Source of the DNA: Microbacterium sp. zg-Y625
GTDB lineage: Bacteria; Actinomycetota; Actinomycetes; Actinomycetales; Microbacteriaceae
Assembly (NCBI RefSeq): GCF_030246925.1
Contig: NZ_CP126740.1
Coordinates: 2,170,001-2,234,000, forward strand
Reading direction: 5' to 3'
DNA: 64,000 bases
Positions 43,592 through 54,700 of the stretch are shown one piece after another (within the stretch, counting starts at the first letter, position 1; each line of letters opens with the position of its first letter). The notes below the pieces were generated by a model, which was given only the letters and a program-made list of their open reading frames with translations, searched no databases and had not been told where the DNA came from. A program made the translations under genes and the position numbers.

Positions 43592-45739
43592 TCAGGCCGA
43601 TTCAGCCCTCTCCATAGCCGGACTCGTGCTCTCGCGGATGTACGTAATCCCGAAGGCGCGGACCTGGCGGAACTCTTGACGACTCGCTCCGAGGTCGAAC
43701 CACCCGCCGTCGGATTTCTGAAAGATGTCGAGGCCGCGGCCCAGGTTTATACGCCAGCCGTTGCTGGTTCGGATCCATCGATCGTGGCCGCCCGGGTCCT
43801 TCTCGATATTGAGTCTCACGCCCTGCTGGGCCGCAGCTTCAACTATGTCGCTGAGCATCCGGAGTTGCTTCGGTTGATGCTCGGGATCGTCGTCGAGCGC
43901 TGTGAACAGGTTGACAGTAACTTCATCCGCCGGGTCCTTCTCAGAGGCGATAAGCGCCAGCAGCTCGACCAGGTTGCGACCCTGGTGCGCCTGACGTATG
44001 TACGGGTCGTGCAAATCGATCCCTGTCGCGCCGCGCAGATAGGGCATGAGCAGGGTCTCGAACGAGAGTCCCCGCTGGTTCTCCAAGAAGTCCCGGTGCC
44101 CCTCGAATAGTTCGGCCGGGACGGGGCTGGAGATGGGAGGGGTCGCCGGAACTGCATGTACTGACCGTTCGGTGCTGGGCCGCGAATCCTCCACCGACGC
44201 GCCCGACTGCCCGCCGTTGTAGTGGGTCGGGTATTCGTCCTCCTCGAGCGTCGTCACCGGCGACCACGCACCGGCCTTGTCAGTGAACCCGAACTTCACA
44301 TCGGCCATCGTCGCGTCGATCCGAAGTATCTGATCCTTGACGCGCTTACGCCCCTCAATAGCGAAGCGGAGGATCTCCTCGACCTCCTCGCGGGTTGCCT
44401 CCTCATGCGGGTACAGCAGCTTCATCAGGCCCGAGAAGGTCTTGTGGATGCCGTCGCGGTCGCGCGTCGAGATGTCGGACGACAGCGTGAAGTACCGCTG
44501 GTACCGGTCGGAGTAGTCGGCCGAGCGCATCGACTTGAGCACTTCGGCGATGTAGTCGACGACGAAGCCGTACCCCTCGGAGAACATCTCCCCGCGGATC
44601 GTGTCGACCTCCCAACCAGGGATGTAGTGGTGCAGCCGGTCGAGGTAGGCGGAGTCATGGTAGCTCTCGGGTAGCTCGTCGAACAGGTCAGAGTGCTTAA
44701 GCATGTACGGCACGGTGTGCGAGGTATTGCCGACGAAGACCATGGAAGCTTCGGCGCCGAGGGTCTCGACGCCGCGGGAGAACGATTTGTTCGCCATGTA
44801 GTTCTTCATGATGTCGACCAGCGCCTTGTCAGTGCGCTTCTTCTTGCCCGCGAACTCGTCGAAGGCGACGACATCCCAGTAGCCGACCAGACCGATGCGG
44901 CCGTTCGAGTTGTTGACGAACAGCTTCGGAACGGTGACCTCTCCGCCGGAGATGAGCATGCCGTGTGGCGAGAACTCCGAGAAGATGTGCGATTTTCCGG
45001 TGCCCTTCGGCCCGAGTTCGACGAGGTTGTAGTTGCGCTCGACGAACGGGATCAGACGTACGAGCTGGATCAGCTTCGCGCGCCGGCCGAACATCTCGGG
45101 GTTGAAGCCGATCGACTGGATGAGCAGGTTGATCCACTCGTCGGTGGTGAACTCGCGCCGCGCGGCGAGGTAGCCCTCGAAGTCGAAGTTCGAGAGCTGG
45201 ATGGGCTTGATCGAGCCGAGAATCCAAGGGACGACGCGCTGGTCCTCGCTGTGAAAATACTCAATGTCGCAGATGCACCACACGCCGCCAGTGAGGAGTT
45301 TCGGGTGCGCCTTGATCGTGGCGGGTTCGACGAGCACGCCCTTGATGCCGAGGTTGGCGAACTCCGCCTGGTAGACGTCGTCCTTTTCGTTGAGCGTCAC
45401 CGCGACCCTGTCGATGATGCGGTGTCGCCCGCGCTCTCGGATTGTGGATTTCACCAGTTCGGACTGGTTCCGCTGCACGTAGTGGTCCGCGAGGATCTTG
45501 CGGACTGCGGCGATCCCGGCCTGGATGGTCGCCTCGTCGTCGGACGCGGCGTATTGGCCGAGCAGGTACTCCAACACGTATGAGGGCACGATCGCGTTCC
45601 CCTTGACCGCCTTGACGAGATCCTTACGGACCACGACGCCGGGGAAGAGCTGGTTGATCTTGCGGTCGAGGTCGGACTGCGCGGGAGGTGCGTCGGCCTC
45701 GGCCGCTCCTTCGGTGATGGTAGTGCTGTCGAGACTCAT
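43592..45739 (-). CDS. brxL: BrxL-type AAA+ protein of BREX with MITD1-like C-terminal domain
   Basis: A 715-residue protein. Residues 1 to about 470 are the BrxL core: an N-terminal region, then Walker A GPKGTGKSH (about 245) and Walker B VVAFDEFAGKK (about 295). A low-complexity linker (about 490-535) follows. The C-terminal part (about 543-700) is not the Lon-like protease but an MITD1-type phospholipase-D-like domain: SFETLLMPYLRG, DPYIRQAHQ, HDRWIR, NGWRINLGRGLD. BrxL is a DNA-binding AAA+ ring needed for anti-phage activity in type 1 BREX. ATG 45739 with AGGGAAG upstream, 10 bp after pglZ. Last gene of the operon. Confidence 0.9.
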   Translation of the reverse strand: MSLDSTTITEGAAEADAPPAQSDLDRKINQLFPGVVVRKDLVKAVKGNAIVPSYVLEYLLGQYAASDDEATIQAGIAAVRKILADHYVQRNQSELVKSTIRERGRHRIIDRVAVTLNEKDDVYQAEFANLGIKGVLVEPATIKAHPKLLTGGVWCICDIEYFHSEDQRVVPWILGSIKPIQLSNFDFEGYLAARREFTTDEWINLLIQSIGFNPEMFGRRAKLIQLVRLIPFVERNYNLVELGPKGTGKSHIFSEFSPHGMLISGGEVTVPKLFVNNSNGRIGLVGYWDVVAFDEFAGKKKRTDKALVDIMKNYMANKSFSRGVETLGAEASMVFVGNTSHTVPYMLKHSDLFDELPESYHDSAYLDRLHHYIPGWEVDTIRGEMFSEGYGFVVDYIAEVLKSMRSADYSDRYQRYFTLSSDISTRDRDGIHKTFSGLMKLLYPHEEATREEVEEILRFAIEGRKRVKDQILRIDATMADVKFGFTDKAGAWSPVTTLEEDEYPTHYNGGQSGASVEDSRPSTERSVHAVPATPPISSPVPAELFEGHRDFLENQRGLSFETLLMPYLRGATGIDLHDPYIRQAHQGRNLVELLALIASEKDPADEVTVNLFTALDDDPEHQPKQLRMLSDIVEAAAQQGVRLNIEKDPGGHDRWIRTSNGWRINLGRGLDIFQKSDGGWFDLGASRQEFRQVRAFGITYIRESTSPAMERAESA

Positions 45740-45749
45740 AGATGCTTCC

Positions 45750-48245
45750 CTAGAAATCGAAGTCCGAGGCGAACGACCGCCGGAGCGTGTAGAGCGCCTT
45801 CTGGTAGGTGCGCCACTGATTGGTATTGGGGATGCGCTCTTCGAGGCGGAACTCCACAGAGCGGTTGTTGTAGTCGTTGGCGTCCTGACTTAACAGCATG
45901 TTGGCATTCTGGTAGCGGTCGCGCTTGTCGCTCGACTCCTGATCGAAGGTCAGCTCCGGCTGGTTCGAGATGAGCGTCTCGCCGACGTAGAGGCCAGCGC
46001 GGACGGCGCGTGGTTGCACTTTCTCGCTCACCGGCTCCGACTGGAACAGCTTCACGACGAGTTGCCCCGTGGTTATCTTGTCCGACTCCGGCAGCACCTC
46101 GACGTGGACGAGACGAGTGTCGCTTCGTCGCTTCTTGTTGATCGTCAGCACCGGCACCACGATCTCTTGCAGGGACGCGCCGCCGTGGACGAACCTGGAG
46201 CCGGCACCGGGTAGTCGCAGACGGTGAATCGACTTTGGGAGCTGCACCTGGAGGTCGCTGTCCAACCCCAGCTGCTCGGGCTCGAACGTGCGGAAGGCGC
46301 TGTCCTGCTTCATGCCCCGGCCAAGCACGTACCGGCGGTTCGTTGTGACGATCTCGTCGCCCTGCGGAAGCGTGGAGAGGTAGAAGGCATCTGCAAGCGC
46401 GCTGTCCTGGAAGAGGAAGCCGTGGTCGGCGGTGATGAGGATATTCGTCGCGTTTGCGTTCGTCAGTCGTTTCACTAGGTCGACGAGTTCTCGCAACGTC
46501 TCTTCTGCCGCCTCAAAAACCTGCCGCTCCGTACCGGCCTTGTCGCCGGTAGCGTCGATGCGGTTGTGGTAGACGTACAGCACCTGGTTTTGGCTGTACA
46601 GGTCGCGCAGCTCGTCTCGGGACAGGGAAAGCACATCCTCGGCCTGGATGGCCTTACCGTCGACCGCCTTGAGCACCTTGGTCCGGTTCGCTGAGCCATC
46701 GGTGCGCTGCCCGTCGACCAGCACGGGATCACCGTCGTGTGAGTGGCCGATCTTGCTATGCGGCAAGAGCGCGGCCATGCCGAGCTGGGTGTAGCTAGGG
46801 AGCACGCCGAGTACCGCGTCAAGTTCGGCGTCGAACCGGTCTTCCTGGCGGATGCGTGTGCGCAGCTCGTCGGCGACCTCGTAGCGCAGGGCGTCTGACA
46901 CGATCACGACCGCCTTGTTGCGGCCGCCCTTGGTGATCGGGGCGACGTGTTCCGGGTAGAAGGCGGTCTGCGGGCGCAGCAACGATGAACGCCACTTTCC
47001 GGCCGCGTCGACGTGTGGCTGCCAGGCATTGCCCAGCTCGAAGAGGAACTTATTGGCGTAGAACTTCTCGACCTCGCTTCGCAGATCTTCCAGAGGCTTT
47101 GAGTGCGGGGCAGTGCGCGCGGCGTAGACGAACTGCCGGTAGAGCTGGTCGATGCGGAACCATTGCTGCTGGTACCGGTCGAGCCCGTCATCGAATGACG
47201 TGATCGTCAACGTGAGTGTCGAGAGTTCGCTCAGTAGTTCGGAGCCGCTTTCGATCGCGGCGTAGAGCTTCCGGTATCCCCCCGCCCAAATGCTGCTCTT
47301 CCGTTTGCGAACCACCTCGGCCACTTCGCGGGCGGTCGCAGTGCGAGCCGCGACCTCGCGCGCGAGGTCGCTGATGATCTTCTGTTCGACCTCCTCGAAG
47401 AGGTCGTTGCTGACGAGATCGCGGAAGTTGGCGCTCTCGATCGTGCTCGCGTAGCCGATGCTCTTTGCTGTGCGCCTGGCGAGCGTTGCAAGGGCACTTT
47501 GGCTGCGCAGGTCGAAGCGCAGGCTGTTGAAGTCGAGCTGGATGTTCCGCAAGCCGCCTGGTTGGTCGCTGCGGAACCCGCGGATCGCCTGCTGGAACAT
47601 CCACAGCACGAAGTCGTCGATGGTCGGGCTCGACCACGTGTAGCCATAAATCTTCGCGATCCCGCCCCAGTAGAACTCGTCAAGCTGGTAGTCCACGAGC
47701 GACTCGAACTTAGCGTTACCGCCGGCCGCCTTCTCGATGAGGAGCGCACGAGTGAGTTCGAGCAGGCTGTGCTCCTGTTGGCCAAGGAGCACAGCGGTCA
47801 TCTTCGCGCGAAGCTGGTCCGGGCTATCGCCCGGCTCAAGAAGCGCCTTGAGTGACTGCACCCTCTTGGCAGCACGGAAGAACTTCTCGTGAGCCCGGAG
47901 GGCCTCGTCGATCCCCTCGGCCGTGAGGCCGAGCTCGGTCCGAATCAGCGAGACACGGTCGGCGGTGAAGACACCGTATGCGAGCTCGAGGTCGAGCAGC
48001 CAGTTGCCGACACCGGTCGGAACGGCGCCCCCTCGGTAAACCAGGAACTTCCCCGTCGGCTCTTCGTGGAGCAGACGATGCTTGATCGCGTACTCGTCGT
48101 TCGCCACCTGAATGGCTGTGACCCCCGGCAGGTTTAGGTGTTGAAGCTCTGCGGCATAGTCACCCTCGGGGTCGTGCCAAAAAACCACCCGCTGCCGAGT
48201 GAATCGACGCGCGAGGTTATCGCGGACTCCCGCGATCTCACTCAT
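45750..48245 (-). CDS. pglZ: PglZ, BREX alkaline-phosphatase-superfamily protein
   Basis: An 831-residue type A PglZ (BrxZ). The metal-binding core motifs are VVIVSDALRYEVADEL (about residues 446-460) and LITADHGF (about 603-610), within the phosphatase-fold PglZ domain; the N-terminal half is helical and BREX-specific. PglZ is required for both methylation and defence in type 1 BREX and is thought to be a metal-dependent nuclease or phosphatase. Its ATGAGTGA start overlaps the stop of pglX by 8 bp. Confidence 0.95.
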   Translation of the reverse strand: MSEIAGVRDNLARRFTRQRVVFWHDPEGDYAAELQHLNLPGVTAIQVANDEYAIKHRLLHEEPTGKFLVYRGGAVPTGVGNWLLDLELAYGVFTADRVSLIRTELGLTAEGIDEALRAHEKFFRAAKRVQSLKALLEPGDSPDQLRAKMTAVLLGQQEHSLLELTRALLIEKAAGGNAKFESLVDYQLDEFYWGGIAKIYGYTWSSPTIDDFVLWMFQQAIRGFRSDQPGGLRNIQLDFNSLRFDLRSQSALATLARRTAKSIGYASTIESANFRDLVSNDLFEEVEQKIISDLAREVAARTATAREVAEVVRKRKSSIWAGGYRKLYAAIESGSELLSELSTLTLTITSFDDGLDRYQQQWFRIDQLYRQFVYAARTAPHSKPLEDLRSEVEKFYANKFLFELGNAWQPHVDAAGKWRSSLLRPQTAFYPEHVAPITKGGRNKAVVIVSDALRYEVADELRTRIRQEDRFDAELDAVLGVLPSYTQLGMAALLPHSKIGHSHDGDPVLVDGQRTDGSANRTKVLKAVDGKAIQAEDVLSLSRDELRDLYSQNQVLYVYHNRIDATGDKAGTERQVFEAAEETLRELVDLVKRLTNANATNILITADHGFLFQDSALADAFYLSTLPQGDEIVTTNRRYVLGRGMKQDSAFRTFEPEQLGLDSDLQVQLPKSIHRLRLPGAGSRFVHGGASLQEIVVPVLTINKKRRSDTRLVHVEVLPESDKITTGQLVVKLFQSEPVSEKVQPRAVRAGLYVGETLISNQPELTFDQESSDKRDRYQNANMLLSQDANDYNNRSVEFRLEERIPNTNQWRTYQKALYTLRRSFASDFDF

Positions 48246-51200
48246 CGCTGGCTTCCAGACCGGGGATTTTCTTCAGCGCGGCGCCGAATTTCGGGTAGTT
48301 CCTCTTCACACCGTCGTCGAGATCGATGGCGATCTGCTGCGTCGCGAGCGGGTAGAGCACGTCGTGCTCGTACTCATTCAACTCCACCAGAACCTTCCGG
48401 AGACGCTCGGCCTCGCGCACGTTGTTCGAGCGCTCCGCCTGGACGAGGCTCGCCTGAAGCTTCGCCTGGAACTCACGCAGATACTCGTTGAGCACCGTCG
48501 ACACCGTCGAGGGCGTGTACCGGTGCATGTAGATGAGCGCGTTGAACGAGCCCTTCGGACTCGAGAACAGCCAGTAAATCGGCCGCTTCTTGTACCTCTG
48601 CACATGATCCTTATAGAACGACTTCACGAAATAGGTGCGGATATCCTTCACCCCAAGAGACTCAGTGACGAACCGCAAGTTCTCCTCAAAATGCTGCTCA
48701 CCGAACGCCACACGCAGGAACTGGCGGAACCGCTCAACGATGTCATCCTCGAACCAATCACCATCGACAATCGGGATGACATCGTCCTTATCCGGCATGA
48801 ACGTAGGAGACGGAACCCTCGCGAGGTAGTCCTGCAACGTCGCCCCCTGATCCGCAAGGATCAGCCCCGGTTCATCCAGGCTAAAGCGACCGAACATGCA
48901 ACCCACGGCATAGGAGACCAGGTCTTGGACGGCGAGAGTCCTGAGCCGGGCTTCGTACTCGGAACTTGGGAGATCCTCGCCAAAACGGAATCGAGTATTG
49001 CAGCTCAACGAGACCCGAGAGAGCTCCACGGACGTTCGAACATCGCCGGCCAGCCCATACAGCTCGGCGACTGCCTCGTTGTTCCGCGTCTCTAGGTACC
49101 GAACGCGCTCAGCCGTTTCCTCGCTTGACGACTGGTGTTTGCGTACTCGTTCTTCGAGAGAAGGGGATTTGCGTGCGACCAGCGGGTTGACTTCAAAGCC
49201 CCATGACGTCTCAGCCTGGTCCCAGTCGGCGCGAGCGATTCCGACTAGATTCCGGACGACCTCGCCGATTTCGCTTTCCGGCCCTGGCAGGATAATCGGC
49301 AGATTGGCGATCGTGCCGACATTAAAAGTGATAGTCGGGGCAAGGGCGGCCAGAAGTTCATGCGTGACAGAGGAGTTCAGAATGCCCAAGATGCTCATCG
49401 AGAGGTCTTCCGACTGCGGATAAACACCATCCCCCGTACTTCCAGCGGCGATAAACCCCGGCGGGTACGAACGAAATGCCGGCGATCCCGAGCTTACGTT
49501 CGACCAGGAAACCGACGACCTGAAGTAGTAGTCAACGTTCTGGGGTCGCGAGCGAACTTTCCCTCCATCCTCTGAACCGAAGGCGCGAATTATGTGTCCG
49601 TCGTCCTCCCAGTTAACAACGTGCTCGTGGTTTCCGTACCACTTCCGGAACTCCCCGCCCTTGTTGTAGGGGAACCAGCGGGCGCCAGACGCCTTGGCGA
49701 GCTCTCGCGATCCACTCGAAAACGAGATCCGGTTAGCGGACACCTCCCACCATTCACGAACGAATGCTCCGCTATCGCCGGTGAGCAGCCCTTGGCGTGG
49801 TTCCGCCACTGAGCTGAGGGGCACACCCTCTGAGAAGGCTCGCCGCATAGCGCCCGAGAGCCAGTACACGAGCGGCGACCCGGGGATCACAACGAAGTCG
49901 GCTTGGTCGACTACGAAGGCGTTGTAGTCGGGGTCCAGGAAGAGCGCTTCGATCTCCGCGTTGGTTCGCACATCTACGTGCCTCTCGAAGAGCTTTCGAT
50001 ATGACCCGCGGCGACCATTAGGCGACGCCTTCTGGAAGACGAAGCCAACCGAGCCAAAGTCGGATCCCCAGACTCCGCGACCAAATTGGGCCAGGCAGAC
50101 GAGAAAGTGCGTGCGGAACAGCTGCTCACGGAGCTTCTCATACGACTTGAGCACCATCCACGCAGGCAGGTCAATGATCGCCCAGAAGCCAGCCTGGGCG
50201 GTCAGATCAGATGACCGGAGCATGAATGCCGTCATCAGGTCCGACCTGCCTAACGGGAACCGGTCACCCAGGTACTTGGCCAGACGCTCTGACATATTTC
50301 CGTTGCCCATGTACGGCGGGTTGGTAACCACCACTGCGTATCGTCGGCTCAGATACTCTGCCTGGCTCAGTGCGCGTTGCGCCCAGTCCAGCGCGGCGGC
50401 CCGAATCATGTCTCCGCCGTCATCGAGCGCGCTCAAGTGACGTGCGAGCCGGGTGGTGAGGCTGGCGTCGGGTTGGATGAGGGATCCGAAGGTGTCGGCT
50501 TCGGCGAACTGGTTCCAGAACGCTTCCTCAGCGTGGCGGTCGCCGTCCGGGGTGACGAGGTAGTCGAGTTCGTCGGGGGTGAAAGAGATCGGGGCGATGA
50601 CGCAGATGTTCGGCTTGACCTGCTTGTTGAAGAACGTGCGCTGGCGGGCGCGGGCCTTCATCATGAGGGCGAACGCGGCAAGAGCACCGGCGCGGGGGTC
50701 GATCTCTGTGCCGAAGAGGTTATGGGTGAGGATCAGCCCAGCGATCTCAGACGGTGCGTACCCCTGCTCCTCGTAGATCGCGTAGAGCAGGTCGAAAGCG
50801 TAAGTGAGCATGTGCCCCGACCCGCACGCCGGGTCGATCACAGTCAACTCTTCGGGTGTGCTGATCTTGAGGAAGTCGGTCTCTTCGTCCACCGGGGGGA
50901 CGTAGTAGTCCATCTGGTCCACCAGCCGCGACTCCGGATGGTTAAGCATCCACAGCCGGCCGACGGAGTTTTCCACCAGGTATCGGACAATCCAGTGCGG
51001 GGTGAACAGCTGCGTGGCCGCGGGGATCTCGTCAGGACCGGCCTTCTTGTTCTTCTTAAACCCGGCGAACACCTCGCTCTTCAGCTCCGAGATGTAGAAC
51101 TGGTATAGCCAGCCGATGACCTCAACGTCCTGGCACACCTCCGCGTTCAGCACGGTGACCGCCCGGGCGAGCACGGAGCCGTCGGCGAGCAAGTTCGCGG

Positions 51201-51726
51201 GCATGAGCAGCTCGGTGTAGTCGCCCTCCCGCTCGAACATGAACGGCATCGAGCGGTGCCAGTAGCGGCAGTACTCCGCCAGCAGCAGACTGTACGCTTC
51301 ACCCTGCGGATCAGAGCTGGGTCGCGCGCCGTCCAGCAACGCGGTAATCCCCTCGGCGGTGCGCGTACCGACAACATCCGTGTCGATCACGCCACGCTTA
51401 GCGTCGGCGAGCACCTCGGGCTGCCCGGCAGACGCCCCGCCATAGGGCGATACCACGCCGATGCCGGTGTACCCATTAGCATCCATAAACCGCAACGCGA
51501 CGATCCGGTTAAACCAGGTGTAAGCAACCCTCTCAGCCACCTTCGCCCGACCCGTCACACCACCACCCGCCGCAGCGATCGCGCGCTCCAACGCCCCCAC
51601 GGCGGCCGCCTCCTCCACACGCTCAGCCGACCCCGGAGCAAGCACCGCAGCAACCCGCGCACCCACCTCCCTAACCAACTCAACCCGCGCCCATGTAGCA
51701 AACAACTTCAACGACGCCGTATTCAT
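48238..51726 (-). CDS. pglX: PglX, BREX adenine-specific DNA methyltransferase
   Basis: A 1162-residue N6-adenine methyltransferase. Motif I DPACGSGHML is at residues 298-307 and motif IV NPPYMG at 469-474. The long C-terminal half contains the target-recognition region and a helical tail. PglX methylates one strand of a six-base non-palindromic site, marking host DNA as self, and provides specificity for the BREX complex. No repeats or homopolymer tracts that would suggest phase variation are seen. Its ATG overlaps the brxC stop by 1 bp (ATGA). Confidence 0.95.
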   Translation of the reverse strand: MNTASLKLFATWARVELVREVGARVAAVLAPGSAERVEEAAAVGALERAIAAAGGGVTGRAKVAERVAYTWFNRIVALRFMDANGYTGIGVVSPYGGASAGQPEVLADAKRGVIDTDVVGTRTAEGITALLDGARPSSDPQGEAYSLLLAEYCRYWHRSMPFMFEREGDYTELLMPANLLADGSVLARAVTVLNAEVCQDVEVIGWLYQFYISELKSEVFAGFKKNKKAGPDEIPAATQLFTPHWIVRYLVENSVGRLWMLNHPESRLVDQMDYYVPPVDEETDFLKISTPEELTVIDPACGSGHMLTYAFDLLYAIYEEQGYAPSEIAGLILTHNLFGTEIDPRAGALAAFALMMKARARQRTFFNKQVKPNICVIAPISFTPDELDYLVTPDGDRHAEEAFWNQFAEADTFGSLIQPDASLTTRLARHLSALDDGGDMIRAAALDWAQRALSQAEYLSRRYAVVVTNPPYMGNGNMSERLAKYLGDRFPLGRSDLMTAFMLRSSDLTAQAGFWAIIDLPAWMVLKSYEKLREQLFRTHFLVCLAQFGRGVWGSDFGSVGFVFQKASPNGRRGSYRKLFERHVDVRTNAEIEALFLDPDYNAFVVDQADFVVIPGSPLVYWLSGAMRRAFSEGVPLSSVAEPRQGLLTGDSGAFVREWWEVSANRISFSSGSRELAKASGARWFPYNKGGEFRKWYGNHEHVVNWEDDGHIIRAFGSEDGGKVRSRPQNVDYYFRSSVSWSNVSSGSPAFRSYPPGFIAAGSTGDGVYPQSEDLSMSILGILNSSVTHELLAALAPTITFNVGTIANLPIILPGPESEIGEVVRNLVGIARADWDQAETSWGFEVNPLVARKSPSLEERVRKHQSSSEETAERVRYLETRNNEAVAELYGLAGDVRTSVELSRVSLSCNTRFRFGEDLPSSEYEARLRTLAVQDLVSYAVGCMFGRFSLDEPGLILADQGATLQDYLARVPSPTFMPDKDDVIPIVDGDWFEDDIVERFRQFLRVAFGEQHFEENLRFVTESLGVKDIRTYFVKSFYKDHVQRYKKRPIYWLFSSPKGSFNALIYMHRYTPSTVSTVLNEYLREFQAKLQASLVQAERSNNVREAERLRKVLVELNEYEHDVLYPLATQQIAIDLDDGVKRNYPKFGAALKKIPGLEASDE

Positions 51727-54700
51727 CAGAGTGCGATCCGCTTTCCGTCGTCGAGGGCATGGATGAGGGAGCTCCGCAACGCGGCGAGGTAGGCATCGAC
51801 GTCGTCGGGTGTCTCAAGCGGGCCGGTCACGCCGAGCGCGGTGATTGTCTTGATGGAGACGGTCTGCTTCACCGGAGCGGGGGGAACATCGGGATCCGAC
51901 TCCCGAGGTGCATCTGCGAGCTGATCAAGGACGGCGGGATACCCGGTCTCCTCAAAGCCGTTCGCGAGCTCGCGGATAACAGCGATCTGCCGTTCAGAGC
52001 CGACGCGAGAGATGAGCATGTCGATCCGCGACACGGCGCCCGTCTGCGCTTCATCGCTGGCTGCCACAAAGATGGAGCTGATCCGTAGGGCATCGCGACG
52101 CGCGTCGATCTCGGCCACCGCGTCGGCGCGGTTCGCATTCACGGCATCGGCAATCTGACGGCTCAGAGCGTCAGCGGCATGCTTGAGCTGGGTCATCTTG
52201 TTGCTGCGGAATGCCTGCGGGTCGTCGAGCAGCCGGGTGACCTCCGCGTCGCTACCGTGGGGAAGGTAGGTGAGGTTACTAGCGTTATCACGTAGAAGCT
52301 TGGCAGCGTCGTCATAGATGGTGCGCTGGTTGCCCTTGAGGAACGTCTCGATCGGATCGATGACGTCGTCCTTCGCCTCCAACAGGTCGTCGCCGAGGGT
52401 GAAATCGGTCAGGTACCACTCGTCAGGCTTGCCGACGACCGTTTCTAGCAGCGCGATCGGCGTGTCGAGCTGGGCGACGAAGGGGTATTTCGAGCCGCTG
52501 ACTCGGGCCTTGAGCTCGTCGAGCTTTGCCCGCAGTTTCCCGCCGCCGTAGTGCGCCAGCTCCAGCGGATCCTTCGTCACGGCCGGGTCACTGAAAAAGT
52601 CGATACAGAAGGAGCGGAACGCGGCAACCTTTCGGTCGTCGAAGCTCTTCTGCGGCGCAACCACGATGTGCGGATGCTTCTGTGTGTTGCGCAGGTACGC
52701 AGGTACCTCGCTTCGCTTGAGCGTATTGCCGTCCACGGACAGCATTACCTTCGCGGCGCCGACGAGGTGCGCAGCCACGACCTCGATGGAGGCGAGGTCC
52801 CAGCCGTACGGCTTCGCGCCGAAGGTGTCGATGAGTGCCTTGACGGTGACCTGCTCGCCGAGGCGATCGCGGCGCAGCACATGCGAGAGCATCTCGTCAC
52901 CGGGCGCGGCAAGCTTCGACAGGCTCGTCGCGTCGAACATGCCACCCTGGTCGGGGTTGGCTGCACCTGCGATCTGCTGTTCGGAGTAGGTCACCCCGCC
53001 GAGCAGGCTGAGCTGGGTGTAAGTGCGGGCGATGAGGTGCTGGAAGCCGTCCGTTACCCGAGCGAGCGGGTCCTGCGAGGACGAGGACACGTCGGCCGCG
53101 TTTATCACGAGCTGTGCAGAGCCGACCGCGCGTTTGATGCGTTCGACCAGTTCCTTCTCGCGTTCCACGTTTTGTGCCGCCTTGGAACGCAAGATGCGGT
53201 CCTCGTCGGGCGACATCGAGCTCGTCTGCTTCCGCTTGGTGTATTTCTCGGTCTTGATGAGTAGCCGCAGATCGGCGAGCACGCGGTCGTCGCGCTGCAT
53301 GATCACGAGGAGCTCATCCTTGCCCGCGCTGTGCATGCGGGTCTCCTCAGGCGAGTACGGATACTCCGAGGTGATGAAGTGCAAAGACAACTCACGTTGC
53401 TGCCCGAAGACCTGGTTGTCGAGCTTGTAGCCGAAGCCGAAGTCCTGGCCGTTCTTGGCGTACTTCAGCTTGGAGGTCTTCATCACGTCACCGGAGAGCA
53501 TCTTGTTGAGCCGGGCGGAGAGCTCCGAGGCGTCGATATCGACGGCCTTGATCTCTTTCTCCATGTCCTGCTCAAGATCAGTCAAGTACTCATACGTGGT
53601 GCCGCTGCGCTGGATGTACGTCTGCGTCTCCAGCAGCGTCAGCGCCTCCTGCACCTGCTTTGCCAGCACGGGAAGGTCGAGGCCGAACCTGTCGTAAACC
53701 AACACCGTCAGGTTGCGTGCTGTCGCACGGAACCCGTCGACGTACTTGATCAAGAACAACGCCTTGAGCAGCCGCACGGCGAGTGGGTTCTCCAGGTTGC
53801 GCTCGGCAACGTCGATCGAGCGCTGCGCCGCCGACTTCAGCGACGAGCGGATGCCCGCGAACATGCTGTCGAACGTGGCGAGCTGGCCCACCTTCACATC
53901 GCCGATGTCCTTAGCAACCTGCTGCACGACGCCGAGCATCGAACGCTCGCCGACCGAGCTGTTACGGCCTTCGAAGACGTTGTGGTCCGAGATGCCCTCG
54001 ATCGCAGCCTGGAACAACGGGAACTGGTAGTTGACGAACGGGTAGGTGCCGACGAACTGCTCCTCGGTCGTGTAGTTCCGGTACGTCTTCGCCCCGTCGA
54101 CGAAGTCGAAGAGGGTTTTGAAGTTCGCCGACTCCTCGGCGTAGATCTCGCTCAGGGCCGCAGCACCCGCGTCGTTCTTAGTCAACAGACGCTTGCTGAT
54201 GACCTCCTCGACATCAGCGCTCGTGAGCTTTACGCGGGTCTTGAAGCGCGCCTGAATCTTCGAGAAATCGTTGCCCTGCTGCTTAGTGCGGTCGCCGATC
54301 ACACGATCCATGTCCTCTTGCGAGGTCACCATGACCCACGCCCGACCCTGACACTTGGTGTTCAGCGACTCCGCGATTGTCTGGAGATTCAGCATCAGGT
54401 GGGTGTTGTTCCCGATGAACTGCCCGACCTCATCGACGAAGAAATTCAGCCGGAAGTCCTTCTCCTGCTTGTCCAGCCACGCCTTCACCTCGTCGGCGAA
54501 GTCCTCGATAGAGACCGAGTAGGTGTCCTGGTAGGTCTTCAGAATATCCGGCGCTGTCGCGGCATCGATGCCGGCCACTTGGGCGTACGCCTCATTGACC
54601 TGTTTGCGGACGGTGGGTAGACCGAAGCTCGGACGGCGTTCCTCCCACTCCCGGCCAGCGATACCCCGAAAAGCACTCTTGAACGCGTCGAGCTGCCCCT

